Positions 42,608 to 52,309 are shown, numbered from the stretch's first letter. The stretch: DNA of 61,961 nucleotides from Cyanobacteriota bacterium (GCA_019751815.1 JAIEMW010000007.1:1-61961); one strand, 5' to 3'. Numbers and translations: made by a program. Notes: generated by a model from the letters alone, not told the origin.

Positions 42608-43297
42608 ATGTTGTTAAATCTGTCACGGGTTTCTGTCAGTTCCAAGAGCCTATCTCCAAGGAGCCCATTTCCAAGCGCCCTGCCAAAGAGAGATGCTGAA
42701 TCTAAGAAAGCAATCACATTTTCTGGGAAAAACCCCCTTAGAATACTCCTTGCTTCCACCATTTTGGGCTTGTCTTGTCTGGCACCAGCCGGCTGTGGTG
42801 AGAGACCAGCTGACACGATGCAAAAGCAATACCAAACAATTCCTGCCTCTAGTGCATCAGAGCGTTTGAAGTTTCTTCAAGATCACTATGCCGCCAGTCC
42901 GGATGGGGCAGTTCGTGAGCGGGTGTTTCTCCTCCTGAATGAAGTGAAAGTCCCCTCCAAAGCAAAAATTCCTCTGATTTTGCAAGGGTTATCAGACCCC
43001 AGTAGCCGAGTATTTGTGGCTGCGATGAATGCGGGTAACGTGATTGTTGAAAACCCTGATGTCAGCCCTTCACTTCGTGAGGCGTTGGGCACTGTTTTGA
43101 GCACAGTCCCATGGACAGAGACTTACCGCGTCAAAGTCGGAGAAAGCCCTGTGATGGTTCCTATGCCGGATGGGAATGGTGGATTTTATTACATTACCCA
43201 GTACCAAGATGATTATGAGACCCGCACCGAACAGCACGGGGATGCCAAAGCCTATCCAGAAGCGCGGAAGAATTTGGAAAAATTACTCGAACAATAA
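42608..43297 (+). CDS. F-x-G-tagged lipoprotein-like protein with HEAT-like repeats
   Basis: A 229-residue protein. A Ser/Pro-rich N-terminus (about 35 residues) ends in AITFSGKNP (Phe38, Gly40), then a hydrophobic helix at about residues 43-61 ends in APAGCGE, a lipobox-like Cys63 with an imperfect -3 position. The mature part has helical repeats reminiscent of HEAT units (IPLILQGLSDPSSRVFVAAM). GGGGGAG precedes the ATG. It lies just upstream of uvrB on the same strand. The long pre-signal N-terminus carrying the tag is unusual for a lipoprotein. Confidence 0.55.
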   Translation: MLLNLSRVSVSSKSLSPRSPFPSALPKRDAESKKAITFSGKNPLRILLASTILGLSCLAPAGCGERPADTMQKQYQTIPASSASERLKFLQDHYAASPDGAVRERVFLLLNEVKVPSKAKIPLILQGLSDPSSRVFVAAMNAGNVIVENPDVSPSLREALGTVLSTVPWTETYRVKVGESPVMVPMPDGNGGFYYITQYQDDYETRTEQHGDAKAYPEARKNLEKLLEQ

Positions 43298-43369
43298 ATG
43301 ACTCGCAAAACGACGGGACGAGAGTTTTCACTGGATAAATCGAGAAGCGAGCACTAGAATGGGCTTCTG

Positions 43370-45361
43370 ATGAAAGAACGTCCGTTTTTATTGCAAACCT
43401 CGTATCAGCCCGCAGGGGATCAACCCGCAGCAATTGCCGCGCTGTTGGATGGGCTGCGCCGTGGGGAAGATGCGCAAACGCTCCTTGGGGTCACAGGCTC
43501 TGGTAAAACCTTTACTATTGCCAATATCATTCAGTCCCTGCAGCGCCCTGCCTTGATTTTCTCTCATAACAAAACCCTGGCAGCGCAACTATATAACGAG
43601 ATGAAAGAGTTTTTTCCCGAAAATGCAGTTGAGTATTTTATTAGCTACTATGATTATTACCAACCTGAGGCCTATATCCCGCGAACCGATACGTATATCG
43701 AAAAAACTGCCAGTATTAATGATGAAATCGACCGTCTTCGCCACTCTGCCACGCGTAGTTTGTTTGAGCGGCGCGATGTGATTGTTGTTGCCAGTGTCAG
43801 TTGTGTGTACGGGCTGGGTCTGCCAGAAAATTACTTTAATGCTGCTATTCGCGTCGAAGTCGGCCAAGACATGCCCCGGGAAAAATTACTCAAGCGTCTG
43901 GTCCGAAACCAGTATTTGCGCAATGATATTGAACAAAAACGGGGATGTTTTCGGGTTAGAGGCGATATTATTGAGATACAACCGGCTTACGAAGAGCGAA
44001 TTCTCAGAATCGAGCTATTTGGCGATGAGATCGAAAGCCTCCGGATCGTCGAACCGGTGACGGGAGAAATTTTAGAGATGCTGGAAGAGGCGGTCATTTA
44101 CCCTGCCATTCACTATGTCGCCAACGCCGATGATATTGACTATGCCTGCGGACAAATTCGTCTGGAGCTCGAAGAGCGGGTTCAGCAGTTGGCCAGTATT
44201 GGAAAATTGATTGAAGCCCAACGCTTGGAGCAGCGAACTCGCCGAGACTTAGAAATGATTAAGGAGCTTGGTTATTGTACCGGAATTGAGAATTACAGCC
44301 GAATTTTTGAACGCAGACAGCCGGGGCAACCGCCTAAAACCCTGGTTGATTATTTCCCCAAGGACTTTCTGCTGTTTGTGGACGAGTCTCATGTCACAAT
44401 GCCGCAACTTCGGGGGATGGCACATGGGGATCGATCCCGTAAAGACACCCTGATCGATTACGGCTTTCGACTACCGTGTGCTCGTGATAACCGTCCGCTG
44501 ACCTTTGAAGAGTTTATTGAGCGGGTTGGCCAGCGAGTGTTTGTTTCTGCCACCCCGGGCCCTTATGAGATGCAACACTCCAGCCAGATTGTAGAGCAAA
44601 TTATTCGTCCCACTGGATTACTAGATCCGCTGGTTGAAGTTCGCCCAACCCAATATCAGGTGGATGACTTGCACCAAGAAATCTTAAAACGAACGGAGCT
44701 AGAGGAGCGGGTGTTGATAACCACACTCACCAAACGCATGGCAGAAGATTTAACCGAATATTTTGAGTCTCGCCAAGTCAGGGTCCGTTATCTGCACAGT
44801 GATATTAAGCCTTTAGAGCGTGTGGAGATTATTCGTGACTTACGTCTAGGTGAATTTGATGTGCTGATTGGGGTGAATCTGCTTCGTGAAGGCCTGGATC
44901 TTCCGGAAGTGAGCTTGGTGGTGATTATGGATGCCGATAAAGAAGGATTCCTCCGCTCAGAAGGGAGTCTCATTCAAACCATTGGCCGGGCAGCCAGAAA
45001 CGCTGCAGGGAAAGTAATACTTTACGCTGATGCAGTCACACCGAGCATGGACCGGGCGATTTCAGAAACCAAAAGACGCCGCGAGAGACAAGAAAACTAT
45101 AATCTTGAGCACGGTATTACGCCAACCACCATCAAAAAACCCATCACCAATAGCCTGCTTACGCTGTTGGGCGGGGATGATACCACCCCTGCAGAACAGG
45201 AAATTCAGCAACTGAAAGAAGGCGCTGCGGCTTTGTCTGGAGAAGCACTAGAGAGTTTGCAAGAATCGCTGGAAGTGGCGATGAAAGAAGCGGCCCGCTC
45301 GTTAGAATTTGAAAAGGCTGCGCGACTGCGCGATCAGCTATTCGCCTTGAAAAATCTCTAG
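43370..45361 (+). CDS. uvrB: Excinuclease ABC subunit B
   Basis: A 663-residue nucleotide-excision-repair helicase. The Walker A is [15 protein letters not shown], the beta-hairpin is [24 protein letters not shown]-like LLFVDESH and the helicase motif [19 protein letters not shown] follow, and a C-terminal UVR domain ([13 protein letters not shown]) binds UvrC. Normal length. It converges on the first HtrA-type protease gene after 16 bases. Confidence 0.97.
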   Translation: MKERPFLLQTSYQPAGDQPAAIAALLDGLRRGEDAQTLLGVTGSGKTFTIANIIQSLQRPALIFSHNKTLAAQLYNEMKEFFPENAVEYFISYYDYYQPEAYIPRTDTYIEKTASINDEIDRLRHSATRSLFERRDVIVVASVSCVYGLGLPENYFNAAIRVEVGQDMPREKLLKRLVRNQYLRNDIEQKRGCFRVRGDIIEIQPAYEERILRIELFGDEIESLRIVEPVTGEILEMLEEAVIYPAIHYVANADDIDYACGQIRLELEERVQQLASIGKLIEAQRLEQRTRRDLEMIKELGYCTGIENYSRIFERRQPGQPPKTLVDYFPKDFLLFVDESHVTMPQLRGMAHGDRSRKDTLIDYGFRLPCARDNRPLTFEEFIERVGQRVFVSATPGPYEMQHSSQIVEQIIRPTGLLDPLVEVRPTQYQVDDLHQEILKRTELEERVLITTLTKRMAEDLTEYFESRQVRVRYLHSDIKPLERVEIIRDLRLGEFDVLIGVNLLREGLDLPEVSLVVIMDADKEGFLRSEGSLIQTIGRAARNAAGKVILYADAVTPSMDRAISETKRRRERQENYNLEHGITPTTIKKPITNSLLTLLGGDDTTPAEQEIQQLKEGAAALSGEALESLQESLEVAMKEAARSLEFEKAARLRDQLFALKNL

Positions 45362-45377
45362 CAGGCTTTTGAAGAGA

Positions 45378-46649
45378 CTACTGCGGCTTAATGCCCCAGT
45401 GGTCGAGATACATCGCAATCATATCCGCCCGGCTGCTCATCCCCATGCCGTCACGAATCCCGGCATCGGGGTCATTGAGAATGAGAAGATTCATCCCTAT
45501 GAGTTTGCCCTGCCCGTCAAAAAGCGCACCGCCAGAATTTCCTGGATTAATGGGAGTGTCTGTTCCGAGAAGCAGCATGCCAGGGATATGCTCAGTGAGG
45601 CGGCCCGCATGGCTTACATGGCCGACGGTGATATTATCTTCAAGGCCGTTGGGGGCCCCAATGGCAAAGCTGCTTTCACCCGCTTGCAAGGGGGCTGTGT
45701 CCATATTGCGAAATTGAACAGGAACGGCTCCTGCGCTCGAACCGACTAACTCTAAAACCGCCAAATCGGCTTGAGGGTTGATATGCACAACGGTTGCCTG
45801 CCCACCAGGGCCTTTGTTACCGTACGGGGTGATAAAGACCAGACCGTTTCCGTTTGCGGCTTCTGCGGCCACATGACCTGCTGTGAGAATATACATTTTC
45901 TTTGTTTTGGCATCCTGAATCCAGAAACCACTGCCCGTTGCGCCGTGTGAACCCCAGAAAACACTAACTGTGACAGTCGTATTTTTGACCTTATTAACAA
46001 CCTCTGGCCCCACCTGCTGTGCGGCAATTGTTTGGACGTTCTGCTGTAAATGGCTCAGGCTCTCTCGAAGCGTGGCAACGGTGATATTGAGCTGCCCCAG
46101 TTGTTTTAAGAGTTCGGGATTCCCGGGGTCTTTAGAAACGCTGCCCTGAGTCTTATCGAGTTGTTCGAGCGCCAAGGCCAGATTTTTCTGCAGTGCCTGA
46201 AGTTGTCCGTCCAACCCTTTCACGGATTGTTGCATTTGTCCCAGGGATTGCTGGGTTTGGGCTGCTTGTTCGTCCAGTTTTTGATTGGCACGGTTTATGA
46301 TGCCCTGATTTTGCGTCACTTGCGAATGCATCTGTTGATTTTGCAGGGTGTTTTGAAGCCCCAGTGCGCTGAGCAGGGTGAGCCAAAAACCCGTAAACAG
46401 CGCTGGTAATTTGCTGCGCTTTCCGCCACCGCCATTGCCTCTTCGATATTGGCTGTGTGTGAAGTTATCGGGCGAAACCGGCACAGGATATAACGGGTGT
46501 AATGGCTCTGGATTGTTGTCTGTTGCTGGATCTGGCTTGGAAGGATTTTTTCCAAAAGCCAGTCGTTTCGGTGTTTCGGCAGGCCGAAAATCACGCACAG
46601 CAGCGCCAACTGAGAGCGTTTTCACGTGAGCATTTTCCCCATCACTCAC
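45378..46649 (-). CDS. Membrane-anchored HtrA-type serine protease without PDZ, copy 3
   Basis: A 423-residue S1C (trypsin-fold) protease. The N-terminal cytoplasmic part has KRLAFGKNPS (Phe32, Gly33), then a membrane helix at about residues 81-97 and a long Gln-rich coiled coil at about 100-190. The protease domain follows: His in TAGHVAAEAA, Asp in QADLAVLEL, Ser in NPGNSGGALF. The chain ends about 50 residues after the Ser, so no PDZ domain is present. Protease in the periplasm. One of three adjacent paralogues. Confidence 0.85.
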   Translation of the reverse strand: MSDGENAHVKTLSVGAAVRDFRPAETPKRLAFGKNPSKPDPATDNNPEPLHPLYPVPVSPDNFTHSQYRRGNGGGGKRSKLPALFTGFWLTLLSALGLQNTLQNQQMHSQVTQNQGIINRANQKLDEQAAQTQQSLGQMQQSVKGLDGQLQALQKNLALALEQLDKTQGSVSKDPGNPELLKQLGQLNITVATLRESLSHLQQNVQTIAAQQVGPEVVNKVKNTTVTVSVFWGSHGATGSGFWIQDAKTKKMYILTAGHVAAEAANGNGLVFITPYGNKGPGGQATVVHINPQADLAVLELVGSSAGAVPVQFRNMDTAPLQAGESSFAIGAPNGLEDNITVGHVSHAGRLTEHIPGMLLLGTDTPINPGNSGGALFDGQGKLIGMNLLILNDPDAGIRDGMGMSSRADMIAMYLDHWGIKPQ

Positions 46650-46741
46650 AAACCAAACGAGTTACTCAGACAAGTAAAGAATAAACTCATAGAGAATACA
46701 TTGAGTAGAGTGCTATTATATGACCCTAAGTTAATATAAAC

Positions 46742-46767
46742 AAGCAGATTCTGTTGTTCGACTGCTT
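46742..46767 (-). terminator. Weak terminator-like hairpin between protease genes
   Basis: A 6-base stem AAGCAG/CTGCTT with a 14-base loop lies downstream of the minus-strand gene 46789-48219. On the minus strand it is followed by GTTTATATT. Marginal. Confidence 0.3.
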
Positions 46768-46788
46768 CTTGTTACATTTATTTACGAA

Positions 46789-48219
46789 TTATTTTTTTGC
46801 CGGTGGCTGTAAAAGCTCGATGCACGCATTTTTTGATAACTCATCTTGGATTGAATCAAGTCTCAGCGTAAATCCTACCCCATTACTGGCCCCGCTTTTT
46901 GTCATGATAAAAGAGTTTAAGCCGATAAGACGCCCGTATTCATCGACCAAGGGGCCACCGGAATTACCAGGATTAATGGGGGTATCCGTTCCTAAATAGA
47001 GCCCATTATCGTCTTTGCCGGGGGCCTTATATTGTTCTTTGCTGATAATTCCCTTACTCACATAAAATTCCACACCCAAGGGTTGTCCGACTGCATAGAC
47101 GGCTTCAGTAATAACCGGAGGATCGGCCAGTAAATCTCTGATGGGAATCGCTCTTTGCCCCATGTCTGGGGTTGGGTTCTCTATTTTCATCAGAGCCAAG
47201 TCAGTATTACTGGAGATAAACCGCGGGCTGAGTAATAAATTTCGGCTTTGATCGCTTAAAATCTCTGTTGAAGTGGCTCCTGGCTGTCCAGATACAGAGC
47301 GAGTATTTTGACTTGGGGAGTTTGGATGGCTGAAAGTAGGATTGCTGGGCGCTTGATAACTAGATGCCACAACAATTGTCCGGTTAGGCAGGACAAGATT
47401 TTCCATTAAGTCCCCCAGTTTAGGGCTGCCAAACAACCCAGGACCAAATGGATTAGCAAGTCCAGGGGGGAGGATGGAACCGTTTGACCCAGCAGGTCCA
47501 GACAGTGGGGGTAGGTTATCCAGTCCGTTCCCTAAATTGTTTCCATTCAGCCCGTTCCCTTCAGGCACTTTATAGTCAAAGGGAATAATCCCGCATTGAT
47601 TCCCGCCTTTTGAGCTGCTCGCTTTGTTTTTGGCTTGGTTCTCTGCCGCATCTGATACGACGTGTTTGTTGGTGAGTATCATCGGACCTTCATTGGTCAT
47701 CACCAAAACGCCACTGCCCAGTCCAGAGGTGCCAAACAGGGTGGATACCGTTCTAATCTCAAAGGTGGCCTCTCTCACTCTGGCTAAATTGGCTGCTGTA
47801 TTGGGGTTAATCGCAGTGAGTGCCATGGTCGGCACCTGGGTAGGCAGTTGGCGATGGACTTCTTGCTGGGTAAGTTGCTGAATTTTTTCGGTTAGTCCAG
47901 TAGACAGGGCGGTCTGTGTGGCTGTCAGCTCACGCTGAGTGTTGTTCAGCTGATTGGAGGCATTGTAAGACTGTATGCCCAGACCTGTGAGTGCTGCAAG
48001 CACTACGGCATGGTAGGCTTTGCCCATAATAGAACGTGTCTTTCTTGGGGTCGTCGTTTTGTCTAATGGCGCTGTTAGCTCAACGGGTCTTTCTCCGGTG
48101 GGGCTTTCTCCAAAAAGCAGGTGACGGGAGAGCCCATTATTGGGTAGATCTCGGGGGAGATCCCGCTTTAGAAAGACTGTATTGCCAGAAATCACACGCA
48201 CTGTCATGGTTTTACTCAC
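46789..48219 (-). CDS. Membrane-anchored HtrA-type serine protease without PDZ, copy 2
   Basis: A 476-residue S1C protease. The cytoplasmic N-terminus has RHLLFGESPTGE (Phe36, Gly37), the membrane helix is at about residues 69-84, and a Thr/Gln-rich helical linker follows. The triad is His in MILTNKHVVSD, Asp in NTDLALMKIE and Ser in NPGNSGGPLVDEYG. Between His and Asp there is a long Gly/Asn/Pro-rich insertion (about 120 residues) not found in the two paralogues. No PDZ domain. Confidence 0.85.
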   Translation of the reverse strand: MSKTMTVRVISGNTVFLKRDLPRDLPNNGLSRHLLFGESPTGERPVELTAPLDKTTTPRKTRSIMGKAYHAVVLAALTGLGIQSYNASNQLNNTQRELTATQTALSTGLTEKIQQLTQQEVHRQLPTQVPTMALTAINPNTAANLARVREATFEIRTVSTLFGTSGLGSGVLVMTNEGPMILTNKHVVSDAAENQAKNKASSSKGGNQCGIIPFDYKVPEGNGLNGNNLGNGLDNLPPLSGPAGSNGSILPPGLANPFGPGLFGSPKLGDLMENLVLPNRTIVVASSYQAPSNPTFSHPNSPSQNTRSVSGQPGATSTEILSDQSRNLLLSPRFISSNTDLALMKIENPTPDMGQRAIPIRDLLADPPVITEAVYAVGQPLGVEFYVSKGIISKEQYKAPGKDDNGLYLGTDTPINPGNSGGPLVDEYGRLIGLNSFIMTKSGASNGVGFTLRLDSIQDELSKNACIELLQPPAKK

Positions 48220-48341
48220 CCTTCACACACTTTTTTTCACACACGTTTGGATACATTTAAACCCAATACTTAAACTCAATACATTAAATCCCCCGCAGAA
48301 AAAAAGTTGCGCATTAATTTTTGAGGCCAAAAAAATTAGGC

Positions 48342-48374
48342 AAAAAAAAGCCGTTTCCGAAGGGGTGGAAACGG
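48342..48374 (-). terminator. Intrinsic terminator after protease copy 1
   Basis: On the minus strand an 8-base stem CCGTTTCC/GGAAACGG with an 8-base loop is followed by C and eight T. It lies 67 bases behind the stop of 48441-49484, so this protease gene is probably transcribed alone. Confidence 0.8.
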
Positions 48375-48440
48375 TCTTACCGTGTGATGGAGTTGTTTCG
48401 TGCAGAGGACGCTCGAGGGCGTTACTCAAACAGCGGCATG

Positions 48441-49484
48441 TTATTGCTGCAGTTCAACCCCCCAGCTACTGAGCACGTCTTTAATCACATCCGTTCGGAT
48501 GCTAAACCCTAAGTTATTGGCCCCGCGGACACCCGCCGTGTTAATCCCGATGAAGCGGCCTTGCATGTCGTACAGGGCGCCGCCAGAATTACCAGGATTA
48601 ATGGGGGCATCGGTGCCAATAAAGATATTGGCCGGTTCTAACCCGATTTTACGGTCAATATGGCTGATATGACCCACCGTCACATTGTCTGTCAGGCCGA
48701 GTGGGGTGCCAATTACCACCACTTGTTCACCCACTTTGAGCGGCTCTTTCTGCAGATCTCGCAATTGAATGGTTTTGACATTGGCTGGGAGATGGAAGTT
48801 GGGGGTCGTCACAGCCAACAGGGCCATATCATGGGCATCACTTTGGTCAGACATGGCAAACTTCCCGTTAGGCAGTTTGACTACTTGGGCTTCTACTTCG
48901 GTGGCGCTGCTGGTATCTGAGCCGTTGTACATCCGAATTTTAAAGGTAGGAGGGATGTCTGAATAAGGGTAGATGGAATTACCGTCAACCACGTGATGAT
49001 TGGTCAGGATGTAGAGATTTCCCTTGGTGTCGCGCACCCAAGAGCCTGAGCCCAGACCGTTGGCACCTTTCACCATCACGTTATTCGGAGCCACTTGCTC
49101 TACCATCCCGGCCACATCCATTTGGCCAAGGGTGCCTTTGAGCCCGTTTAACTGATTGTTAATCCCGTTGAGTTGACCGTTCAGGCCATTCATTCCCTGG
49201 GTGATTGCGGTATTGTTCTGGTGAATGCCCTGGTTTAGGTTATTCACAACCGGTGCCCCAATGCCGAGCGTGGTAGCAACGGCTGCCAAGTAGGCCAAAA
49301 CATGCCCTTTTAATCCACCACCAGCGCGTTTGGCGTTTTTGCATGCATGGGTGGCTTTAAACGAATCAGCCGGTGGACTGACCGGGGTATTGACCGGTGT
49401 ATTGGCTCCTGGTTTTGGAGAATCTTCCCCAAAACGAACGCCTGGCAAAACTGCCCCTTGGAAACGGACTGCTTGTAACATCAA
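48441..49484 (-). CDS. Membrane-anchored HtrA-type serine protease without PDZ, copy 1
   Basis: A 347-residue S1C protease, the shortest of the three. It starts MMLQAVRFQGAVLPGVRFGE, carrying two tag-like motifs (Phe8/Gly10 and Phe18/Gly19). The membrane helix is at about residues 60-78, followed by a heptad-like NGLNGQLNGINNQLNGL linker. The triad is His in LTNHHVVDG, Asp in AHDMALLAV and Ser in NPGNSGGALYDMQG. No PDZ domain. Divergent from the ADP-ribosylglycohydrolase gene, with a 293-base spacer in which I see only a short inverted repeat (AGCAGT/ACTGCT at 49700-49717). Confidence 0.85.
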   Translation of the reverse strand: MMLQAVRFQGAVLPGVRFGEDSPKPGANTPVNTPVSPPADSFKATHACKNAKRAGGGLKGHVLAYLAAVATTLGIGAPVVNNLNQGIHQNNTAITQGMNGLNGQLNGINNQLNGLKGTLGQMDVAGMVEQVAPNNVMVKGANGLGSGSWVRDTKGNLYILTNHHVVDGNSIYPYSDIPPTFKIRMYNGSDTSSATEVEAQVVKLPNGKFAMSDQSDAHDMALLAVTTPNFHLPANVKTIQLRDLQKEPLKVGEQVVVIGTPLGLTDNVTVGHISHIDRKIGLEPANIFIGTDAPINPGNSGGALYDMQGRFIGINTAGVRGANNLGFSIRTDVIKDVLSSWGVELQQ

Positions 49485-49777
49485 AACAATACCTCACAAA
49501 CTTTATCGCCCAACAACAAACGTGCAAGGCTTTCAGCGCCTTGTCTCTCTCGTTATTGGGTCGCCCAACACAAACTTTTTTAAAAATTGGCTCTCGTAAA
49601 AATTGGAAAATTAATTGGATATTTTTTTAATCTTAAAAAAGTATGGACAATCCTAGTATGAATATTTTTATAAATCAAGGAATATTTAAAGATTTGTAAA
49701 GCAGTTGTCTCACTGCTATGCGTGTCGTTTAATGGTTCCAAATACCCCTCACTGATTTTGAGATTGGAGTGTCTGTG

Positions 49778-51190
49778 ATGAACCCACTGAAGTTTTCTGG
49801 AACCTTCTTCTTCCCCCGTCAGTTTCAAGCGATAGCCGACCAATTGCCGCAACCCAAAAAAGCGAACGACCCTGAATATCAAGGGATTGTGTATGCTGAC
49901 CCAGCTTCTGGCGGGCAGTTTTTCTATATCAAGGAATCTACCACTGGCGTCTCCACCCACATGGACCCGATTGGTGGGTTTCCGGCTGTTATTGACACAG
50001 CAGACTTCTTTAAAAAAGCAGGTATTCCGTTTAAATATACCGATGAAATGCAGCAGCCATCTGTATATGCAAAACCAGATGAAGTGGGAAGCTTGGATGA
50101 TGTTCGGATTGCGGGCTTAATCCACCGGAGAAAAACCTTTGAATACATCCCGCCTTCCTGGCGTGATCCAAATCCCTTTTTAGCACCCCCACCATCAGTG
50201 AGTCCTGTACAAGCGATTTCTAATCAGCCATTAACAATTTTGCAGCGGATACAGGGTGCGATGTTTGGTATTGCCAGTGGTGATTCACTTGGGTGCGTCG
50301 TAGAGTTTAATACGCCGCAGCAGATTCAAGCGCGTTTTGGAGTCCATAAAGATATCACAGGAGGCTCTACAGGCCCTTCACATCCGCATGAATACCCCAA
50401 GGGTGCTGTGACTGATGATACACAAATGACCGTCTTAGTCGCCCAAAGTTTGCTCGCTTATCCTGAAGGAAATATGTCTGATATGTTGGGTCGTTTCCTT
50501 CTCTGGATATCGGCAAATCCGCCTGGGACTGGTAAAGGAACAAGACAAGTCTTAAAACGCGCGGCCAGTTTGGATCTGACTAAACAGACACCCGATACTG
50601 CGGCCCGTGAAATTTACGAAGCCGATAATACACAAGGCGGCGGGAATGGTAGCATTATGCGCTGCGCCCCGATTGCCTTGATGTATGCAAATCAACCCGA
50701 TCGCATGCGCCAACTGTCAATCGACAGCACCAAACTAACCCATTATTCTCCAGAGTCCATTGCGTCGACACTGGCTTACAACCGGGTTTTGGCGGCCATA
50801 GTGAACGGCACAGCAAAAAACCGCGATGAGTTTCTCTCCGTGATTCAGGCTGCCGCCAAAGAAGTGGCGTCGATCAGTCCTAAAACAGCTGACGTGCTCA
50901 ATCAAGTGCCAACTATCTCTGATAAAGCAAAACTCCCAACGTCAGGCTACACACTAGATACCTTGCGTGTAGCAATGTGGGCTTTGTTAAACTGTCAAAC
51001 GCTGGAAGAGGCCATTATTACAGTGGTCAATCTTGGCGGCGATACGGACAGCAACGGTGCTGTGACGGGGGCTTTGTTTGGCGCCCTTCAGGGACCCTTA
51101 GCAGTGCCTGATCGCTGGAAAGACGCCTTGTTGAACCGGGATGAACTGTTGACACTTTCTGAAAAAATGGCCGCTCCAATTAAATCTTAA
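49778..51190 (+). CDS. ADP-ribosylglycohydrolase with F-x-G-tagged N-terminal extension
   Basis: A 470-residue protein. I use the ATG at 49778 (GGAG 8 bases upstream). Residues 1-150 form an extension starting MNPLKFSGTFFFPRQF (Phe6, Gly8), with GGQFFYIKES and YGP-free acidic sequence after it; this part has no known domain. Residues about 155-465 are a DraG-like ADP-ribosylglycohydrolase: FGIASGDSLG, the metal site AVTDDTQMTVL, GGGNGSIMRCAPIAL, and NLGGDTDSNGAVTGAL with the second Asp pair. It should remove ADP-ribose from proteins or nucleic acid. No partner transferase is seen in the window. Confidence 0.85.
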   Translation: MNPLKFSGTFFFPRQFQAIADQLPQPKKANDPEYQGIVYADPASGGQFFYIKESTTGVSTHMDPIGGFPAVIDTADFFKKAGIPFKYTDEMQQPSVYAKPDEVGSLDDVRIAGLIHRRKTFEYIPPSWRDPNPFLAPPPSVSPVQAISNQPLTILQRIQGAMFGIASGDSLGCVVEFNTPQQIQARFGVHKDITGGSTGPSHPHEYPKGAVTDDTQMTVLVAQSLLAYPEGNMSDMLGRFLLWISANPPGTGKGTRQVLKRAASLDLTKQTPDTAAREIYEADNTQGGGNGSIMRCAPIALMYANQPDRMRQLSIDSTKLTHYSPESIASTLAYNRVLAAIVNGTAKNRDEFLSVIQAAAKEVASISPKTADVLNQVPTISDKAKLPTSGYTLDTLRVAMWALLNCQTLEEAIITVVNLGGDTDSNGAVTGALFGALQGPLAVPDRWKDALLNRDELLTLSEKMAAPIKS

Positions 51191-51199
51191 AGCGATGAT

Positions 51200-52309
51200 T
51201 TAAAGCACTTCGGGCTTACTTCGGCAGGCGCTCCACCAGCTGGTGACCAACCCGCCCAAAACGCCGGTTAGGATTACGCTGACGTAAAACGAGACAGACT
51301 GCATATTCACCAGTTTCACGAGAGAAACATCCGTCCAGTGAAATAACACGGGGATAGAGAGTGCCATGCACAGCAGTAATACCGTGCTCAGCTGGTGGAT
51401 GGTGATGGGCTGAATTTTTCGCAGACGTAGATCTTGACTGGGGTTGCTTTCCCCCTGCAGTAAACAATGGGCATTCAGCGCCAGTGGCAAACAAATGGCG
51501 GTGTTAATCAACAAACTGGTGATCAACATCACATCATTGAGACGCAGTCGGGGATACAAATCCAAAAGACTGATCGAGTCTTCGCCCAAATACCCCTGCA
51601 AGGGGGCCAGAGTGATGATGAGTTGCATCAGGGTGGTACCACTTAGGACACCGACCAAACACGCGGTGACAATGCTGCGAATGCGGACAGGGGATTCTTC
51701 ATACATAAGCGCCCCTAAACCAATCAGAAAGATCACGGCAAACAGTCCCATCCAGATGATTGCATCTCCTGAGAGTCCTATTGGAATGAGAAAATTGACA
51801 ATCCAAAACCCCACCGTAAACATCAAACTGAGGGTTTTCAGACCAGACGCCCCGCCAATTAGCAGCAGGGCTAAAACAACCAGCCCCAATAGTAACGAGA
51901 TAACAGGAGAGCGGTTCATATCGGCAATATACGCCTGCTGCCATATGTTTTTACTTTGGGAAGCCTGAGGAGCGTGTGGCGTTGGCTGCGTGAGATCAAC
52001 TTCCAGTAAAACCCGCGCACCCGGTTTCAGCGGGAGATCAGTGACAGGATTTTGATTCAGATAATTGCGGATTCGGATATGCTCACCCGCATGGGCTGTA
52101 TTGGTGATGAGTACCTGGACATCGTCGTATTGCTCTGCCAGTTTGGGCGTTATTTTTTCAACAACACCAGTTGCATACTGCTCACCGGTATAGGTACTCT
52201 CACCTGCAAAAGCGGGAAAACTCACAAAAATCAGCATGGCATGGACGATAATAAGGCCAAGAAAATAGCTATTTAATCGCTGTAATAATCTCATAGGCCG
52301 AAAATCCAT
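51200..52309 (-). CDS. YibE/F-family membrane protein
   Basis: A 369-residue protein with a hydrophobic N-terminus, a small extracytoplasmic beta domain (about residues 35-125) and about seven C-terminal membrane helices, the layout of YibE/F proteins. LLIGGASGLKTLSLMFTVGF is typical of the family. The biochemical role is unsettled. Its ATG overlaps the ruvB stop (TAATG), so it is cotranscribed with ruvB. Confidence 0.75.
   Translation of the reverse strand: MDFRPMRLLQRLNSYFLGLIIVHAMLIFVSFPAFAGESTYTGEQYATGVVEKITPKLAEQYDDVQVLITNTAHAGEHIRIRNYLNQNPVTDLPLKPGARVLLEVDLTQPTPHAPQASQSKNIWQQAYIADMNRSPVISLLLGLVVLALLLIGGASGLKTLSLMFTVGFWIVNFLIPIGLSGDAIIWMGLFAVIFLIGLGALMYEESPVRIRSIVTACLVGVLSGTTLMQLIITLAPLQGYLGEDSISLLDLYPRLRLNDVMLITSLLINTAICLPLALNAHCLLQGESNPSQDLRLRKIQPITIHQLSTVLLLCMALSIPVLFHWTDVSLVKLVNMQSVSFYVSVILTGVLGGLVTSWWSACRSKPEVL

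Noticed and set aside
42375..42626. 83-residue minus-strand frame between dipZ-like and lipoprotein-like genes
   Set aside because: It overlaps the start and ribosome site of the plus-strand gene and has no protein-like features.
43298..43369. LexA-type box upstream of uvrB
   Set aside because: No CGAA-N6-TTCG or similar palindrome could be found there; only scattered half-sites.
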